64,000 nt of DNA from Crotophaga sulcirostris. Lineage: Eukaryota; Chordata; Aves; Cuculiformes; Crotophagidae. This document shows, piece after piece, positions 60,705-64,000 of the stretch. The stretch spans positions 2,480-66,479 of the forward strand of contig VYZB01000335.1 of NCBI GenBank assembly GCA_013397455.1. Direction: 5' to 3'. The notes under the pieces were generated by a model. It did not search any database. It saw only the letters and a list, made by a program, of their open reading frames with translations, and had not been told where the DNA came from. Made by a program: the position numbers and the translations under genes. Numbering within the stretch: position 1 is the first letter of the stretch; each line of letters begins with the position of its first letter.

Positions 60705-61059
60705 ACAGTCAGCTCAGGGCCAGAGGCCAGGCCTCCAGGTGGCCCCACGAGCTGCAAGGGGACCCAAACCTGGGCAGATGACAACCCACCTGCCACCCTT
60801 CCCTCCCCACCCTCCTCCTGATAGGTCCAGCCTCAGGCATGCATGGTGTTCTGATTGGCTGGCAGGAGAGCACGTGTGCTGTGATGGCACCATGATCCCA
60901 CCAGGCCCTGCGTGTGTGGCAGGATCTACCACCATGACGGAAGCAGGATGAGGGGTGGCAGCATAGATGGCACCCTGTGGGCATGGGCCTGTGGAGAAGG
61001 AGGGAGACACTTCCTCTGGGGCAAGTAGAGCCGATGTTGTACTCATTCAAGTCACCAGG

Positions 61060-61596
61060 ACAAAAATGCAGTGATTTTGCCCCTGTACTTGGTTGTGGTG
61101 AGAGCCTCTAATACTATGTTTAGTTTTGGGCCCCTCACTACAAGAAGGACACTGAGCTGCTGGAGTGTGTTCAGAGAAGGACAATGGTGCTGGTGAAGGG
61201 TCTGGAGAACAAGTCTTATGCGGAGTAGCTGAGGGAACTGGGGTTGTTTAACCTGGAGAAAAGGAGGCTGAGGGGATGCCTTATTGCTCTCTACAACTAC
61301 CTGAAAGGACATTGTGGTGAGGCAGGTTTGATCTCTTCTCCCAAGCAGCAAGCCATAGGATGAGAGGAAATGATCTCAAGTTGCACCAGGGGAGGTTTAG
61401 ATTGGATATTAGGAAAAATTTATTTACTGAAAGTGTCATCAAACATTGGAACAGGCTGCCCAGGGAAGTCGTGGAGTCGCGATCCCTGGAGATGTTCAAA
61501 AAACAGATGTGGCACTTCATGATGTGGTGTTGGGCTGATAGTTGGACTTGATGATCTTAGAGGTCTTTTCCAACCTTAATGATTCTATGATTTTTA
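61060..61596 (+). mobile_element. CR1 LINE, 5'-truncated, sense orientation
   Basis: Begins about TTTTGCCCCTGTACTTGGTT and runs to the 3' end TTGGACTTGATGATCTTAGA and CCAACCTTAATGATTCTATG. The C-terminus of CR1 ORF2 is readable in the + strand: [20 protein letters not shown], then [20 protein letters not shown]. The 5' part is interrupted by stops. About 540 bp remain, intergenic and downstream of BCOR. Confidence 0.94.
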
Positions 61597-64000
61597 TGTA
61601 CCCAGTTAACGGTGCTGTGCGCAGCTCTGTTTCACTGCCATTAGTGCCCCTTGACGCTGTCTGTGACACTGTGGGAGCAGTTTGCTTTCCCCCTCTGAGA
61701 CAGTCAGCACATAGTAAGGCAATCTCCTCAGACAGAAACCACAGGGAGTATTTAAAGAGAAACCACACAGAGTACAATTTGATGAAGGCTCAGACTGATG
61801 CCAATACATCCACGCAGTCAGAGAGAAAAACAACAAACAAACAAACATTCACTGGAGGCTTTTAAAAAAGGCCTGTGTAGCTATGGAAGGACTTGAAAGG
61901 GTATTTACCTGAAAACAAACCATGAAGAAAAGCACCTGAATTTCTATTCTAACTCTGGTGGGCTCTGGCCAAGAGAAGGCAAGGCGGAAGCAAGTGCTAA
62001 ATTACACGTTACCATATTATTTTTGTAATAATTGGTGTATGGTTATAAACACAAGTAAGAGAAGAAATGTTCCCTAGGCCTGATGCAGGCAGCAAGACGA
62101 CAACTGCTTGGAGACTGATAGATGCTGAGCCCCTGTGCATTCCCCACCTGCAGAGCAGGGGACCCGGCTCCGCGGGAGCTGTGAGTACGCGGTGCTCTGC
62201 ACGTCGCTCAGTTTTCATACTGGAGTCAAAATGTGAGTGCTTCAACAGGAGATGTTGAGTCTGAGCAACTCTGCTGTGATTTTTAGTTGATGGTTTTCCT
62301 TTAAAATAATACTATTGACTTGCAAAGACAGGACAATACTGACATGGTGCAAAGCTCCTCACAGCCCTGTAACTGAAGGATCAGACTTTCAGCATCTTTG
62401 AAAATACCAGTTTAGCAGACGAGTTACTAGATACTATCTCTTAAGAGATTTGGGCCAGTGATTTCTAATAGTTTTAACAAATATAAGCAGTATCATGCGC
62501 ACACATACATACACATGCAAACACACGTGGGCATCAAAAAGCTTCTCTAGCTGCAAAAAACTTATGTACTTTTATTGCCAGAAGCAGCCTTTCTGACCAC
62601 AGATATCTAAAAGACAGAGTGGTCTTTGGGTACTATTTGGTTCCAAAGGGGCTATAAAAGGCAGATGGTCTCATTAGAAACAATTTATGCATATATATTT
62701 CTAGGAGTTGAACACTGCCAGAATAGGTTTAGCTCTTTCACCATACTGAGGAAAATATCACCACTTGCAAATGCTTCCAGTTTGCAAAATAATGACCTAT
62801 CCAAAGTAGCTAAGCAACTAATTACTCAAATACTAGAAGGTTACATGTCAATATTATCACATTGTTGGTCTCCTGGGCAAACAACTTCACATCCCTCAAA
62901 CTGCCATATAGTGTCATTAGACTGTGCAGGAGAGTCCTTTCTTAATAGTACAGCAGCAGCAGCCCCAATGCCCCTGTGCTTATGCCATCATTTCAACTAT
63001 TATTTCCAATCTCCAAGTCAAATCACTTATTAATTAGAGAGGTAACTCTAGCAAACTCAATTACCCGCAGGCAGTTTCTTCCCAGATGTGAAGCCCTTCT
63101 TGGAGATGGACCATGATCCTAGTTTCTGGGGAGTGTTTGTGATTTTTCTTTCCAACATATCAACCTTTACATTCAGCTCTGACAATGCCTCTGCCAGCCC
63201 CTGCCCACAACATGAATGCTGGATGCATTCCCCTGCCAAGCTCCAAATCCTAGAGAATTCAGCCGAAATAGCCTCAGGAAGTGTGGAGACAGCCGTGCAC
63301 AGGCTTGTGTACTTTTAGGGCCTGTACTCAGTGTCTGAATGTTTCTTGGGGGTAGAGCAGGCAGAGCACAAAGAAAGCAATGATGAATTGTGTAGAGAAG
63401 TGGGGCTGGCTCAGGAAATTGCAAAAGACAGCAGCTCGGAGACTTGGTTTCTGGATTCACTTAAAACAAATAAATACTTCTGATGATGGGCTTTCCATCA
63501 AAAAGGCAGAGAGAAGCCTTGTTTTGGCAGAGAGAGTGCTTTTGTGGAAGATGTGAGAGGGACTAGGTGGAACATGGGGTTTGTGTGCCTTTGTCTCTGC
63601 TTTTTAGGATGGTCTGAAGATAGCATGTGTAGCAACAACCATGAACCATTCTCCACTGTAGATGAGTCACTACAGGGCCCATCGCACGTGTTTAACAAGT
63701 GCACTCCACATGCAAAGACTCCTTTTCTGTGACTTGTGCATTTGAGTGGTATGGTGGTGTTGAAATAGTGGATGTGGTGCCTACAGACAACCTATCGTGC
63801 ATCTTATGTTGCATGTAGGGTGTCAAAGGAGGAGAGAGCTTTTTGGCAAATATCAGGTCTGTTCTTCACAATAGTTGAGGAACTAATAAGTACTTGAGTC
63901 TGTATATTAGAGGATGTATATGGGATATGGGGATGGAGAAAGAGAACGGCTAGGGGGATTAGGAGGACATGCCTGCTTTCTTCAGATAACCTTCTCATGA
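61597..64000. other. Intergenic DNA to the window end
   Basis: No gene or repeat element is recognised. Open frames of up to 135 codons have no resemblance to known proteins. A short TA/CA-rich stretch lies near 62505-62530. Confidence 0.55.

Noticed and set aside
60435..60821. Pro/Cys-repeat protein over the nonamer repeat
   Set aside because: The open frame is a consequence of the 9-bp minisatellite.

Overview
This is a stretch of bird nuclear DNA. The evidence is a multi-exon gene with GT-AG introns, vertebrate-type intergenic DNA, and several CR1 LINE fragments whose 3' ends carry the short 8-bp tandem tails typical of avian CR1. I cannot name the species.

The window is dominated by one protein gene on the + strand: BCOR, the BCL6 corepressor, a scaffold of the non-canonical Polycomb complex PRC1.1. 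Fourteen coding exons (numbered 2-15, assuming an untranslated exon 1 as in human) run from the ATG at 3472 to the TGA at 43678-43680. Every junction keeps frame. The joined CDS is 5304 nt and encodes 1767 residues (human long form 1755, from memory). In order, the protein holds a conserved N-terminus, the large disordered exon-4 region with a CtBP-type PLDLS motif and the BCL6-binding peptide, an 18-residue cassette exon, an AF9/MLLT3-binding segment, ankyrin repeats, an acidic linker and the C-terminal PUFD domain that binds PCGF1. The main transcript probably ends just after the AATAAA at 44485.

Layout: 1-54 CR1 tail and TG repeat; about 125-660 CpG-rich, promoter-like DNA; 701-966 a 27-bp minisatellite; 967-3429 non-coding DNA before the first coding exon; 3430-44505 BCOR, with long introns 5, 7, 9 and 10; 44506-64000 intergenic DNA with no convincing gene, one sense CR1 copy (61060-61596), an exact 14 x 9-bp minisatellite and several AT/homeodomain-motif-rich blocks that look like candidate conserved regulatory elements. 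Both recognisable intronic CR1 copies lie antisense to BCOR.

I found no undescribed gene system. The points most worth following are the 54-nt cassette exon, the in-frame read-through of exons 4 and 9, an unexplained antisense LTR-like block in intron 10, and the candidate enhancers around this developmental regulator.
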